Shown here: positions 48,817 through 56,482 of the stretch, in pieces | How the letters are laid out: each line of letters opens with the position of its first letter | Position numbering within the stretch: the first letter of the stretch is position 1 | Assembly: GCF_025490915.1 (NCBI RefSeq) | Contig: NZ_JANQBA010000007.1 | Location: forward strand, 62,001-126,000 | DNA: 64,000 nucleotides | From: Lacticaseibacillus parakribbianus | Lineage (GTDB): Bacteria > Bacillota > Bacilli > Lactobacillales > Lactobacillaceae | Direction: 5' to 3' | Translations under genes and position numbers: made by a program | The notes under the pieces: model-generated | What the model was told of the DNA's origin: nothing | Seen by the model: only the letters and a program-made list of their open reading frames with translations | Database searches by the model: none

Positions 48817-49878
48817 ATGAAAATTGCCGTACTAGCCGGTGGGCGAAGCACTGAGCGCAATGTTTCGATCTCAAGCGGCTACCGCATCACCAACGCCTTG
48901 CGGGCGCAGGGACACCAGGCCACCTTCATCGATCTGTTCCTGGGGTTCGACCTACCACAAGGCGCCGCACCGGTCAGCGTTTTTGACGACGCCAACACCA
49001 GTGCCGATCTCAAGATTTCGGACGCCATCCTGACCGACGCGGACATCAACGCGCTGCGCCAAGACGGCACCACGCAGCTGTTCGGCCCCAACGTCTTGGC
49101 CATCTGCCAGGCGGCCGACATCGTCTTTCTCGCGCTGCACGGCGGCGACGGCGAGAACGGGAAGGTCCAGGCCTACCTGGACCTGAACAACATCAAGTAC
49201 ACCGGCAGCGGCTCGACCGCCTCTGGCATCACCATGAACAAGGTGTACAGCAAGGAAATCATGCTGCAGCGCGGCATCAAGACCGCGGCCTACGTCGAGA
49301 TCACCCGCGACGAAGGCGCCACCGGCCACACCCTGCCGTTCGGCTACCCGGTCGTGGTCAAGCCAACCTCCGGCGGCTCCTCCGTCGGGACCCACATTGT
49401 GCATGATGCACAAGAGCTTGTTGACAGTCTCACAGACGTGTTCCGCTTCGACAACTCCGCGATCATCGAGGAATTCATCACCGGCCGCGAGTTCTCGCTG
49501 GGCGTGGTCAACGGCCACGCCTTCCCGGCCATCGAAATCCTGGTTCACGACGGCTGGTACGACTTCGAGCACAAGTTCCAGGCCGGCCACACCGACTTCG
49601 TGACCCCGCCGGACAACCTCGACGAAGGCGTCCACAACGAGATGAAGCGCGTCGCCGTTCAGACGATGAAGGTCCTCGGCCTGCAAAACTACGGCCGCGT
49701 CGATTTTCTGACCAACGACGACGGCGTCTGGGTGATCGAGGCCAACAACCTGCCGGGCATGACCCCGCTGTCCCTGCTCCCGCAGGAGGCCGAGGCCGAA
49801 AACGTGCCGTACGGCGAGCTGGTCGAAAGCATCGTCAAGGGCAAGCTGAAGCTGTACGAGGACGGAATGACCAACTAG
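48817..49878 (+). CDS. ddl: D-alanine-D-alanine/D-lactate ligase (ATP-grasp)
   Basis: 353 aa. The ATG at 48817 follows GGGAGGC. ATP-grasp layout: [18 protein letters not shown] at the N-terminus, [34 protein letters not shown], and GRVDFL then [14 protein letters not shown] at the metal site. Phe254 in FEHKF is at the position of E. coli DdlB Tyr216; Phe there is characteristic of D-Ala-D-Lac ligases and of intrinsic vancomycin resistance in lactobacilli. The N-terminus resembles a second Ddl branch rather than the ~380-aa lactobacillar Ddl, so another copy may exist elsewhere. Makes the peptidoglycan dipeptide or depsipeptide. Confidence 0.9.
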   Translation: MKIAVLAGGRSTERNVSISSGYRITNALRAQGHQATFIDLFLGFDLPQGAAPVSVFDDANTSADLKISDAILTDADINALRQDGTTQLFGPNVLAICQAADIVFLALHGGDGENGKVQAYLDLNNIKYTGSGSTASGITMNKVYSKEIMLQRGIKTAAYVEITRDEGATGHTLPFGYPVVVKPTSGGSSVGTHIVHDAQELVDSLTDVFRFDNSAIIEEFITGREFSLGVVNGHAFPAIEILVHDGWYDFEHKFQAGHTDFVTPPDNLDEGVHNEMKRVAVQTMKVLGLQNYGRVDFLTNDDGVWVIEANNLPGMTPLSLLPQEAEAENVPYGELVESIVKGKLKLYEDGMTN

Positions 49879-49882
49879 CAGA

Positions 49883-49995
49883 GGGTGGCAAAGCGCGGGT
49901 TTAGCGGGACGGCTAGCGTCGCGCTGGCGCTTGAAGCGGGTCATGCTTCGAGCACCAGTGCAAGCTGGACGCTCCCGCGTTGCGCTTTGGAACCC
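49883..49995 (+). ncRNA. Structured repeat unit 1 downstream of ddl
   Basis: Begins 5 nt after the ddl stop. Predicted fold: GGGT/ACCC, then CAAAGCGC (49889-49896) with GCGCTTTG (49982-49989), then GCGGGA (49904-49909) with TCCCGC (49973-49978), a conserved GGCTAGCGT bulge opposite AGCTGGACGC, and a long apical hairpin with loop GGGTCAT. No open frame. Whether it acts as RNA or as a DNA palindrome is unknown. Confidence 0.7.
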
Positions 49996-50002
49996 GTTTA
50001 GA

Positions 50003-50114
50003 GGGTGGCACCGAGCGCTTAGCCAACCGGCTAGCGTAGTGAAGGCACTTGGGGCGGCACCTTGCCCCAAGTGCCTTTACTAGCTGGACGCGTTGGCGAT
50101 GCTCGGTGGAACCC
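50003..50114 (+). ncRNA. Structured repeat unit 2 downstream of ddl
   Basis: Same architecture as unit 1 with different bases in each helix: CACCGAGC (50009-50016) with GCTCGGTG (50101-50108), GCCAAC (50022-50027) with GTTGGC (50092-50097), and a ~17-bp apical stem AGTGAAGGCACTTGGGG / CCCCAAGTGCCTTTACT. The conserved GGCTAGCGT and AGCTGGACGC elements are kept. It is joined to units 1 and 3 by the 7-nt linker GTTTAGA. Confidence 0.7.
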
Positions 50115-50121
50115 GTTTAGA

Positions 50122-50234
50122 GGGTGGCAAAGCGCGGGTTTAGCGGGACGGCTAGCGTCGCGCTGGTGCTTGAAGCGGGTCATGCTTCAAGCACCGGTGC
50201 AAGCTGGACGCGTTGGCGATGATCGGTGGAACCC
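50122..50234 (+). ncRNA. Structured repeat unit 3 downstream of ddl (chimeric arms)
   Basis: The 5' half is that of unit 1 (CAAAGCGC at 50128-50135, GCGGGA at 50143-50148) and the 3' half is that of unit 2 (GTTGGC at 50212-50217, ATCGGTGGAACCC). The two basal helices therefore cannot form within the unit, although the apical hairpin and GGGT/ACCC can. Its 3' arm could instead pair with the 5' arm of unit 2. Confidence 0.65.
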
Positions 50235-50275
50235 GTTTATGGCAGGACGCATACGTAGCCAAATGCTACCGAATA

Positions 50276-50284
50276 TGGTAGTAT
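50276..50284 (+). promoter_or_regulatory. Extended -10 promoter of the candidate antitoxin RNA
   Basis: TGGTAGTAT (TGn plus TAGTAT). It places the RNA start at about 50290, at the first base of the 12-bp direct repeat. Confidence 0.5.
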
Positions 50285-50289
50285 TGCCT

Positions 50290-50380
50290 TGAAGAGAACG
50301 GCACGGTGACAAACCGCATTGGGAGTAGTGCCCCAATGTATGCCGGCGACGAGCGTCCAGAGATGGGACGCTCGTTTTTT
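50290..50380 (+). ncRNA. Candidate antitoxin RNA of a type I (Fst/Lpt-like) system
   Basis: About 90 nt, plus strand, convergent with the toxin mRNA. It begins with TGAAGAGAACGG (50290-50301), which recurs at 50619-50630 over the toxin start, so the RNA is complementary to the toxin message there. A three-way junction follows: CGGCA/TGCCG enclosing hairpins CGGT/ACCG and CATTGGG/CCCAATG. It ends in a strong terminator. Short further matches to the toxin locus are GTATGC (50338 and 50674) and CGAGCGTC (50350 and 50509). This layout mirrors RNA II of the par locus of pAD1. Confidence 0.65.
50351..50380 (+). terminator. Terminator of the candidate antitoxin RNA
   Basis: GAGCGTCC / GGACGCTC, 7-nt loop, then TTTTTT. 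Confidence 0.9.
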
Positions 50381-50392
50381 CTTCGGCGACGT

Positions 50393-50434
50393 AAAAAAAA
50401 CACCGCCCACAAGTAGTGCGACCCGTGAGCGGTG
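50393..50434 (-). terminator. Terminator of the toxin mRNA
   Basis: Minus strand CACCGC...GCGGTG (50434-50429 with 50406-50401) with inner CAC/GTG pairs, followed by eight T. Confidence 0.8.
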
Positions 50435-50454
50435 CGTGTCGGCCGGCGCATGAC

Positions 50455-50634
50455 TTAACGTTGCGGTTTTTTACTGCGACGCTTGTTGACGACGCAGTGT
50501 TTACCTACCGAGCGTCTGGCATGTCGACCAGGGTGCTGGCTTGCGTGACGCCACTCAGCCCAAAGGCCAGTGATAAGCTGGGCCAGCAATGTTGCCGCCG
50601 CGGGGGCGAACACCAGTGTGAAGAGAACGGACAA
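50455..50634 (-). CDS. Fst/Lpt-like type I toxin, small membrane peptide
   Basis: 59 aa from a TTG at 50634 with GGTGA 9-10 nt upstream; GTG codons at 50646 and 50667 are alternatives. The N-terminus MSVLFTLVFAP has the same length and pattern as Fst (MKDLMSLVIAP), with the Ala-Pro at identical positions. One membrane helix (to LITGLWAEW) follows, then a basic tail rich in Arg, His and Lys, longer than in Fst. Such peptides insert in the membrane and stop growth unless an antisense RNA blocks translation. It is flanked by its own promoter and terminator and faces the candidate antitoxin RNA. Confidence 0.7.
   Translation of the reverse strand: MSVLFTLVFAPAAATLLAQLITGLWAEWRHASQHPGRHARRSVGKHCVVNKRRSKKPQR
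50619..50630. repeat. Direct repeat shared by the antitoxin RNA and the toxin translation start
   Basis: TGAAGAGAACGG, identical to 50290-50301. On the toxin strand it covers the first codons after the TTG start, where pairing would block ribosome entry. Confidence 0.8.
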
Positions 50635-50697
50635 CGGAGAACTCACCGCCGGGAGATGCGATATCACCCTGGGGTATGCAGAGCTCCCAGCCCCGCC

Positions 50698-50727
50698 AGT
50701 GTATCACGACCCCACATCATTTGTCAG
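50698..50727 (-). promoter_or_regulatory. Promoter of the toxin mRNA
   Basis: CTGACA (50727-50722), 18-nt spacer, TACACT (50703-50698). Predicted start near 50691, giving a ~57-nt leader. Confidence 0.55.
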
Positions 50728-50944
50728 GGCCCACTCGCCCCTTGCTTTTCCCCTACACATCGGTTACGATGTAGGCAAAGAAGACTGTATGTATCAAGAG
50801 TGTTGGTAGTGGCTATGCACTGTGACCAACCGGCAACGTACCGTAAGGCAACGTGCCCCACCATAGACGGATGCAGATCAACCACTTGGGAGGTCGTGCA
50901 TACGTGTACGGCCTTCTTTTAATACAAAAAGTGGAGGTTTTCCC
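50728..50944. other. Spacer between the toxin locus and the next gene
   Basis: No gene seen. CCTACACATCG / CGATGTAGG near 50751-50775 form an imperfect hairpin. The sequence before 50945 is AT-richer but has no clear promoter. Confidence 0.4.
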
Positions 50945-51313
50945 ATGCTTATTTTTCAAGACAATAATCTGACCGAGGTGCCGTCCGGCGAGGCCGCGGT
51001 GCAGGCTCTGATCGACGCGCTGCCGCAGCGCGAGTACGAGAACTTCATCGGCGTCAACGACTACCGCCTGGCGTGGCACAACGGGACGCCGGCGCAGCAG
51101 GCGGCGCTTAACGCCATCGTGATTCCGCGACTGACGGCGGCGGCCCAGTCCGTCGCCACCGCCCCCGTGCTGCCCCGCTCCAACAAGCACATCCTGAACT
51201 ACTACCACAACCACGCGCTGAACATTGCGCGAAACTGGCTGGCCGACTTCGCGGAGGCGGCCGACCTACCCCAGGCGGTGCGTGAGGCGGCCACGGTCGC
51301 GACGGCACGGTGA
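50945..51313 (+). CDS. Hypothetical protein
   Basis: 122 aa; ATG at 50945 with a strong GTGGAGGT site. It begins MLIFQDNNLTEVPSGEAAVQ. The composition is mostly helical and rich in Ala and Asn, with no signal peptide, membrane segment or motif I recognise. The good ribosome site and ordinary codon use support a real gene. It stands alone between the toxin locus and a candidate sRNA. Confidence 0.7.
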   Translation: MLIFQDNNLTEVPSGEAAVQALIDALPQREYENFIGVNDYRLAWHNGTPAQQAALNAIVIPRLTAAAQSVATAPVLPRSNKHILNYYHNHALNIARNWLADFAEAADLPQAVREAATVATAR

Positions 51314-51351
51314 CGTCGCGGCGGAATGCCGCCCCCGCCGCCCGATTGCCG

Positions 51352-51380
51352 TTGACGCCGCCGCGTAAACATGCGATACT
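51352..51380 (+). promoter_or_regulatory. Promoter of the candidate sRNA
   Basis: TTGACG (51352-51357), 17-nt spacer, GATACT (51375-51380). Confidence 0.65.
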
Positions 51381-51386
51381 GAACGA

Positions 51387-51484
51387 CGGTGCCAAACCAC
51401 GGTCGGGGTACGGAATCGGCGCTTCGGCGTTCTGAAGGTTCCCGCACCCGACCACTGCCACGAGCTTGCTCGTGGTATTTTTTT
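51387..51484 (+). ncRNA. Candidate small RNA with its own promoter and terminator
   Basis: About 98 nt. A main stem GGTCGGG (51401-51407) / CCCGACC (51447-51453) encloses CGGAA/TTCCCG and a CGC-TTCG-GCG tetraloop hairpin; a terminator hairpin follows. No open frame with a ribosome site fits. It does not carry the conserved SRP-RNA loop GGAAGGAAGCAGCC. I cannot assign a family. Confidence 0.6.
51458..51484 (+). terminator. Terminator of the candidate sRNA
   Basis: CCACGAGC / GCTCGTGG with a 2-4-nt loop, then TATTTTTTT. Confidence 0.9.
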
Positions 51485-51581
51485 GGCCAAAAATCGGTGC
51501 CTCCGCGGCGGTCAAGCAAGGGCCACGCACCGCACTTTGCGCAGTCTGCCTGCCGCGCGAAGGTGTTGGGTCCCCACAGCG

Positions 51582-51625
51582 AAAAACCCGCAAGCCGCAA
51601 CCGATAGCGGTTGGGTTTGCGGGTT
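51582..51625 (-). terminator. Terminator after the MMPL transporter gene
   Basis: Minus strand AACCCGCAA...CAACC / GGTTG...TTGCGGGTT with small mismatches, then TTTTT. Confidence 0.85.
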
Positions 51626-51631
51626 CAGCGG

Positions 51632-54600
51632 TTACGCGTCGTGCCGATCGTAGGTCAAGGCGACGCTCGCCGACAAAATGATCGGCAGCAGCACCACCAA
51701 AATGATCAGCCCGATCATCACGGTGATGGCGACCTGAATCAGCGTCAGCACCCCGGACGGCATCAGGGCGGCGAAGGTGCCGCCGAGAATGATCGCCGCG
51801 GAGATGACCACGGCGCCGATGATCTCGGCGGCCTGGACCATGGCGCGGCTCGGCGCCAGCTCTTGGCCGAACTCACGGTACTTCATCATCAGGAAGATGC
51901 TGTAGTCGACGCCCAGCGCAATCAGCATGATGAAGCCGAAGAACGGCGTGTTCCACGTCAGCTCAGCCTGGCCGAGCAACGCCGCGCTGAGCAGGCGCGT
52001 CAGCGTGAGCGAGGAGAAGTAGGCCAACAGCAGCGTTCCGAGGATGTAGACCGGCTGCAGCAGCGAGCGGGTCACCACCATCAGGGCCAGCGCGATGCCG
52101 ACCAGCATGATGACGGCGGTTCGCATGAAGTCGCTGGACGCAACGTCGCGGGTATCCGCGGTGAACGCGGTTTGGCCGCCGATTGCCACCGTGGCGCCGG
52201 CCAGCGCCGTGCCGCGGAGCTGGTTTTGGACCTCTTTTTGCAGCGCGGTGACCTTGGCCATCGCCTTTGCGGAGGCCGGATCGACCTTGAAAACCAGTGT
52301 GAGCTGCGTCGCGGTCTGGTCCTTGGACAGGTACTGGTCAAGCGCCGGCTCGAAGGCCTTGCCCGTCAGCTGAGCCTTGGGAATGTAGAATTCCTTGGCC
52401 GCGGCGGAATGCTTGAGGCCGGTGAGGTAGCCGTTGGCGGTTTGAACACCGCCATCGATCTGGGTCAGGCCGGCGGTGGCCGAGCCGAGCCCGGTTTGCA
52501 GCTGCGTCATCTGACCGGTCAGTCCGACCAGCGTGTTGTACATGGTCTGCTGCCCGGCGCGTTCCTGTGTCAGGCCGCTGGTCAGGGCCGGCACGTTAGC
52601 GGCCAACTGCTGGGAGCCGGCCAAAAGCTGTGCGGCCCCCGACGACAGGCCGGTGGCATTGGCGGCCAGCTGGCTGGTGCCGCTCGCCACCTGGTTGACG
52701 CCGCTCACGTACTGCGAGACGCCGCCGGTCAAGGCGGCCAGCTGCCGCGTCATCGCGGCGTTTTGAATCGTGTTTTGGATCGTCTTTTGGCTGCTCAGGT
52801 CAACCCCCGAGCCGTTCACGCCGGCGTTGAGCTGCGTGGCGATCTGAACGGCCGCGTTGGAGTTGGTCTGCAGGGTCTTGAGCCCGGTTTGCAGCTGGGT
52901 CAAGGCCGTGGTCAGTTCACCGAGCTTGGCGGTCTGGCCGCTCAGCGCGTCGGCCTGGTCCAGCATGCCGGCGGCCGATTGCATCAGCGCCTGCGCGTTC
53001 TGCAGCTCGCTTTTCAGCTCGGCGATGTCGTCGTCGCTCGGCAAGGCGGCGGCGAGCTCGCGCAGCTTGGTCAGATCGGGCAGCGTCAAGGCGCCGGCCT
53101 GGCTGGCGACACCGCTGATCGCCTTGGTGTTGGCCTGCAGGTTGTCGCTCAGGTTGGCCTGAGCCTTGGTCACAATGGCCTGCGCGGCCTTCTTGGCGGC
53201 GGCGCTGGCCGTGTCGTCGGCCACGATGGCCTGCGCCTGCGTGATGATTGCGCGTTCCGCCGCGGTGGCGGCCACGTTGCGCAGCGCCACCTGGGTCATC
53301 GTCGTGCGAACCGTCGCCAGCGTCTTGGTCAGCCCGGTCGCTTTGGTCTGCAGCGCGGTCAGATCGGCCTTGGCGGCTTGGAGCTGATCGAGCAGCTTGA
53401 TGGCGGCGGCCAGCTGCGGTGCCAGCTTTTGCGCGGCGGCCAGCTGGGTTCTCATCGTCGCGGTTTGGGCTGTCAGCGCCTGCATCTGTGTTTGCGCCGC
53501 CGCCAATTGGCCGAACGCCGCGGCGTTGTCGGCCAACGCCCCATTGATCTGGGCGATGCCGCCGTTGATGCCGGTTGTGTAGGCGGTCAGCCCCGCCACG
53601 GCCAGGGGCAGCGCCTGGGTCTGCTGCGTCAGCTGGGTGACGCCGGCCTCAAGCTGCGGTGAGTTAGCCGCCAGCTGCGTCGTGCCGGCGTTGAGCTGCG
53701 CCACCGCCCCCGTGTACTGACCGACGCCTTGGTTCAGGGTGTTGGCCCCGGTCGCCAGCTGCTTGGTGCCGGATTGCAGCTGCTTGGACCCGGTCAGAAG
53801 CTGGTCCGTGCCGCTGACAAGCTGCCGCACCCCGGCCAGGCCGCTGGCCATGTCGGCCCCGGCGAGCTGCGAGCTGGCCGACTGCAGGCCGCGGTTGATC
53901 TCGCCCAGCCCGGTGCGAGCCTGGGTCATGCCACTGGTCACGGTTCCCAGCTGCTTTTGGACATACAGGTCGCTGATTGCGCTGCCGCCGGGCTGGGTGA
54001 CCGAGGCGACCGTCTCGATGCTCGGGTCTTGCTGCAGCTTGCGGGTCAGCTGGTCGATCACCTTCAGGTACTGATTGGCCGCCAGCTTCTTGTCACTTTG
54101 AATGTACAAAGTGGAAGGCTCGGCGGTGCCCTTGGAGTAATGGGCCTGGATCACCTTGAAGCCCTGCTTGGCCGGCACCTTGGCGCCGAGCTCAACCACG
54201 GTGTCGTAGTTCAAAGAACCGTTGTAGCCGAGCAGCACCGGCACCGCGCAAAGGGCGACCAGCACCAGCGCGATCAGCGGATGCAGCACCGAGCGACTGG
54301 CCAGCGCCTGCCAAAACCGGCTACGGCTGCCGCCGGTGAAGTCCTTGGTCGGCCAAAACAGCCGCTTGCCCATGGTCGCCATGAAGAACGGATTGAGTGT
54401 CAAGAGCACTACCAAAAGCACCGCCACCCCGACGGCAACGCCGACCGCGGATTGGTAGATCGAAAACTTCGCCAGCCCTAGGGCGGAAAAGCCAATCAGC
54501 ACCGACGAGCCGCTGTACAAAATGGTTCGCCCGGCGACGCGCCGCGCCTTGGCCGCCGCCTCGGTGTTCGAGAGCCCCGCGGCCAGCTCCTCCTTGAACT

Positions 54601-55366
54601 GGTCGTACAGCAGGATGTTGTAATCCGTGCCAATACCAAACAAGATCACCACCATGAAGACCTGGGTGAAGGCGGAAAGCGGAAAGCCGAGGAACTTGAC
54701 CAGGTTCATCACCAGGCTCAGGCTGACCAGCAGCGACACGCCGACCGTGGCCAGGGAGATCACCGGCACCACCGGCGAGCGGAACACCAGGATCAGCACG
54801 ACAAAGATGAACACCGCGGCAATCACCTCGGTTTTCTTGATCCCGGCCTCCGTCGCCTGGTTGAAGTCATCGGTCAGGATGTCGGCGCCGGTCACGTAGG
54901 TGGTGACGTGCTTAGTTTTGACCGCCTTTTCAAGCGTCGCGGTCATCTGCCGGACGGTTTGCTGCTTGCCGACCATCAGCTGCACGATCTGGGTCGTGCC
55001 GTCCTTGGCCACCAGCTGTTTTTTGGTCTCCGCGTTGTCCGACGGCGCCATGATCGACTTGATGTGGTACTTGGCGCGGTTGTTTTGCAGGAAGGTCACG
55101 GTTTGGGCCACGCTTTGCCGCTGGCTTGCCGTCAGCTTGGCGTCGCCGTTGCTGAACACCACGGCCACCTGCCGGGCGTCGCTTTGGCCCTTGCCCCACT
55201 TGTTTTGGATGGCCGTCGCCACCTGGCTTTGCATCGTCTTGGGAACGCGGATATCGCCGCGTTCGCGAACCAAGGCGGCGGTGTCGGGCATGCCGGCCAC
55301 CGCCACGATCACGATGAGCAGCCAGGCGAGCAAGGCGCCGATGTGGTGTTCTAAGAATCGTTTCAC
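51632..55366 (-). CDS. MMPL/RND-family membrane transporter with long heptad-rich extracellular domain
   Basis: 1244 aa. GTG start at 55366 after AAGGAGG. One N-terminal helix, a ~150-residue extracellular domain, a five- to six-helix block (VFIFVVLILVFRSPVVPVIS; ILFGIGTDYNILLYDQFKEE), then a ~500-residue extracellular domain of GxxQLxxGxxxL-type repeats as in YhgE/MmpL-like proteins, and a second helix block (LIALGVDYSIFLMMKYREF). The GTDYN and GVDYS motifs carry the proton-relay Asp. Exports drugs, lipids or other hydrophobic compounds. It starts 15 nt after the amidohydrolase gene and is probably repressed by the divergent TetR protein. Confidence 0.9.
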   Translation of the reverse strand: MKRFLEHHIGALLAWLLIVIVAVAGMPDTAALVRERGDIRVPKTMQSQVATAIQNKWGKGQSDARQVAVVFSNGDAKLTASQRQSVAQTVTFLQNNRAKYHIKSIMAPSDNAETKKQLVAKDGTTQIVQLMVGKQQTVRQMTATLEKAVKTKHVTTYVTGADILTDDFNQATEAGIKKTEVIAAVFIFVVLILVFRSPVVPVISLATVGVSLLVSLSLVMNLVKFLGFPLSAFTQVFMVVILFGIGTDYNILLYDQFKEELAAGLSNTEAAAKARRVAGRTILYSGSSVLIGFSALGLAKFSIYQSAVGVAVGVAVLLVVLLTLNPFFMATMGKRLFWPTKDFTGGSRSRFWQALASRSVLHPLIALVLVALCAVPVLLGYNGSLNYDTVVELGAKVPAKQGFKVIQAHYSKGTAEPSTLYIQSDKKLAANQYLKVIDQLTRKLQQDPSIETVASVTQPGGSAISDLYVQKQLGTVTSGMTQARTGLGEINRGLQSASSQLAGADMASGLAGVRQLVSGTDQLLTGSKQLQSGTKQLATGANTLNQGVGQYTGAVAQLNAGTTQLAANSPQLEAGVTQLTQQTQALPLAVAGLTAYTTGINGGIAQINGALADNAAAFGQLAAAQTQMQALTAQTATMRTQLAAAQKLAPQLAAAIKLLDQLQAAKADLTALQTKATGLTKTLATVRTTMTQVALRNVAATAAERAIITQAQAIVADDTASAAAKKAAQAIVTKAQANLSDNLQANTKAISGVASQAGALTLPDLTKLRELAAALPSDDDIAELKSELQNAQALMQSAAGMLDQADALSGQTAKLGELTTALTQLQTGLKTLQTNSNAAVQIATQLNAGVNGSGVDLSSQKTIQNTIQNAAMTRQLAALTGGVSQYVSGVNQVASGTSQLAANATGLSSGAAQLLAGSQQLAANVPALTSGLTQERAGQQTMYNTLVGLTGQMTQLQTGLGSATAGLTQIDGGVQTANGYLTGLKHSAAAKEFYIPKAQLTGKAFEPALDQYLSKDQTATQLTLVFKVDPASAKAMAKVTALQKEVQNQLRGTALAGATVAIGGQTAFTADTRDVASSDFMRTAVIMLVGIALALMVVTRSLLQPVYILGTLLLAYFSSLTLTRLLSAALLGQAELTWNTPFFGFIMLIALGVDYSIFLMMKYREFGQELAPSRAMVQAAEIIGAVVISAAIILGGTFAALMPSGVLTLIQVAITVMIGLIILVVLLPIILSASVALTYDRHDA

Positions 55367-55381
55367 TGGGAGTCCTCCTTG

Positions 55382-56437
55382 TTACATGGCGAGCAGCTGC
55401 TCGGCGTTGGTGGTCAGAATTTCGCGCTGCAGCTGCGGCGTCACGACCTCCGCCCCGTTCATCATCTTCACCTCAATGTCCAGCAGCTGGGGAATCCGCG
55501 CGAGCTTGGCGCGTTTTTCGAAAAAGTGGTCGAAGTGATGCGCGGTTTGGATCAGCCGCTGCTTCTTGGCCGCCTGCTCACTGCTTTGGGTGAATAGGCT
55601 GAGCAGCTGCCCCGCAAGCGGTGAGCTGGTGTAGGGAATGTCGCTGCCGTAGAGAATGTGGTGCTCGTCGGTCAGCGTCAACAGCGTCGGCAGCTGCCGC
55701 GGGAACACGGCGCCGGCCGTGTCGAAGTAGACGTGCTGCAGCGCCGCATACAGGTCGCTTTGGTAGGTCTGCTTGACGAACGGCGCGTCGCGGTCGGCCA
55801 GGATGCCCAGGAAGGCGCCGGCGTGAGGCACGATCAGGCGAATGTCCGGGAAGCGGTCGAAGAAGTGGTACTTGAGCAGGTTCATGAATGTCATGGTGGT
55901 GTCGATGAAAAAACCCATCAAAGGCGTCGGCATGTCGATGTTGACGTTCAGCGGCAGCGCCGCCGGCTGGTTGGGGTGCAGCGCCACCAGCGCTTTTTCG
56001 GCGTTCAGCTTCGCGTAGACCGCATCGAAAATCGGGGTGCCGAAGTACAGGCCGCGGGTGTTGGTCGGCACGGTGAAGCCCCGCGCCGAATGGGTTAGGG
56101 CCCAGTCGACCTCCGCCACCGCCGCCTCTGCGTAGGGCAGCGGCAACGACGCCAGGTAGCCGAGCTGATCCGGATGCGCCAGCGTCAGCCGCTCGCCCTC
56201 CGCGTTGGCCTCCCGGGCGATCGTCAACGTCTCCTGCTTGTCGCCGAAGTTGAAGTGCGGCGACGACAGCGACAACAGCGAGTAGCGGATGTTATGCTGG
56301 TGCATGAAGCCCAGCGTAGTCGCCGGCCGCCAGCTCGGCGTCGGCCAGCCGTCGGGGTCGCCGGGAATGTGGCGCTTGAGAGCCGCGGTGTAAACCTGTG
56401 GCAGGTAGTGCGTGTGTGTATCGATGATGCCGTCCAT
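55382..56437 (-). CDS. Amidohydrolase family 2 (ACMSD-like) metal-dependent hydrolase/decarboxylase
   Basis: 351 aa; ATG at 56437 after TTGGAGA. Metal-binding motif GIIDTHTHYLP at the N-terminus, a further His in LIVPHAGAFLG and the catalytic Asp in HILYGSDIPYTSSP, the pattern of 2-amino-3-carboxymuconate semialdehyde decarboxylase and gamma-resorcylate decarboxylase relatives. The substrate is unknown, perhaps an aromatic acid. It leads the operon with the MMPL transporter, so enzyme and pump may detoxify the same compound. Confidence 0.87.
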   Translation of the reverse strand: MDGIIDTHTHYLPQVYTAALKRHIPGDPDGWPTPSWRPATTLGFMHQHNIRYSLLSLSSPHFNFGDKQETLTIAREANAEGERLTLAHPDQLGYLASLPLPYAEAAVAEVDWALTHSARGFTVPTNTRGLYFGTPIFDAVYAKLNAEKALVALHPNQPAALPLNVNIDMPTPLMGFFIDTTMTFMNLLKYHFFDRFPDIRLIVPHAGAFLGILADRDAPFVKQTYQSDLYAALQHVYFDTAGAVFPRQLPTLLTLTDEHHILYGSDIPYTSSPLAGQLLSLFTQSSEQAAKKQRLIQTAHHFDHFFEKRAKLARIPQLLDIEVKMMNGAEVVTPQLQREILTTNAEQLLAM

Positions 56438-56467
56438 GAAGCCATCTCCAAACCAGAATTTTTGTAC

Positions 56468-56482
56468 TCAACACGGTGTTCA
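56468..56482. promoter_or_regulatory. TetR-type operator A
   Basis: TCAACACGGTGTTCA, a near-perfect palindrome of half-site TCAACAC, in the leader/promoter of the amidohydrolase-MMPL operon. Confidence 0.6.

Larger units (their letters stand above)
51314..51631. other. Gene-free stretch holding a candidate sRNA and a terminator
   Basis: 318 nt. The left half carries a promoter, a structured ~98-nt RNA and its terminator; the right half carries the terminator of the MMPL gene. The ~95 nt between them show nothing clear. Confidence 0.6.

Noticed and set aside
50003-50020. T-box-like core AGGGTGGCACCG in repeat unit 2
   Set aside because: Units 1 and 3 break the motif. There is no specifier stem, no aminoacyl-tRNA synthetase or amino-acid gene follows, and the bases are used in a paired helix that covaries.
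50290-50380. Reading the three-way-junction RNA as a yybP-ykoY or guanidine riboswitch because of GGGAGTAG and ACGAG words
   Set aside because: The conserved cores are incomplete, and the 12-bp repeat over the toxin start explains the RNA better.
50570-50809. 79-codon plus-strand frame across the toxin region
   Set aside because: No ribosome site. It is antisense to the toxin, whose peptide pattern is much more convincing.
51387-51484. Reading the candidate sRNA as SRP RNA, 6S RNA or a known riboswitch
   Set aside because: The conserved SRP loop is absent, length and fold do not fit 6S, and no downstream plus-strand gene would be controlled.
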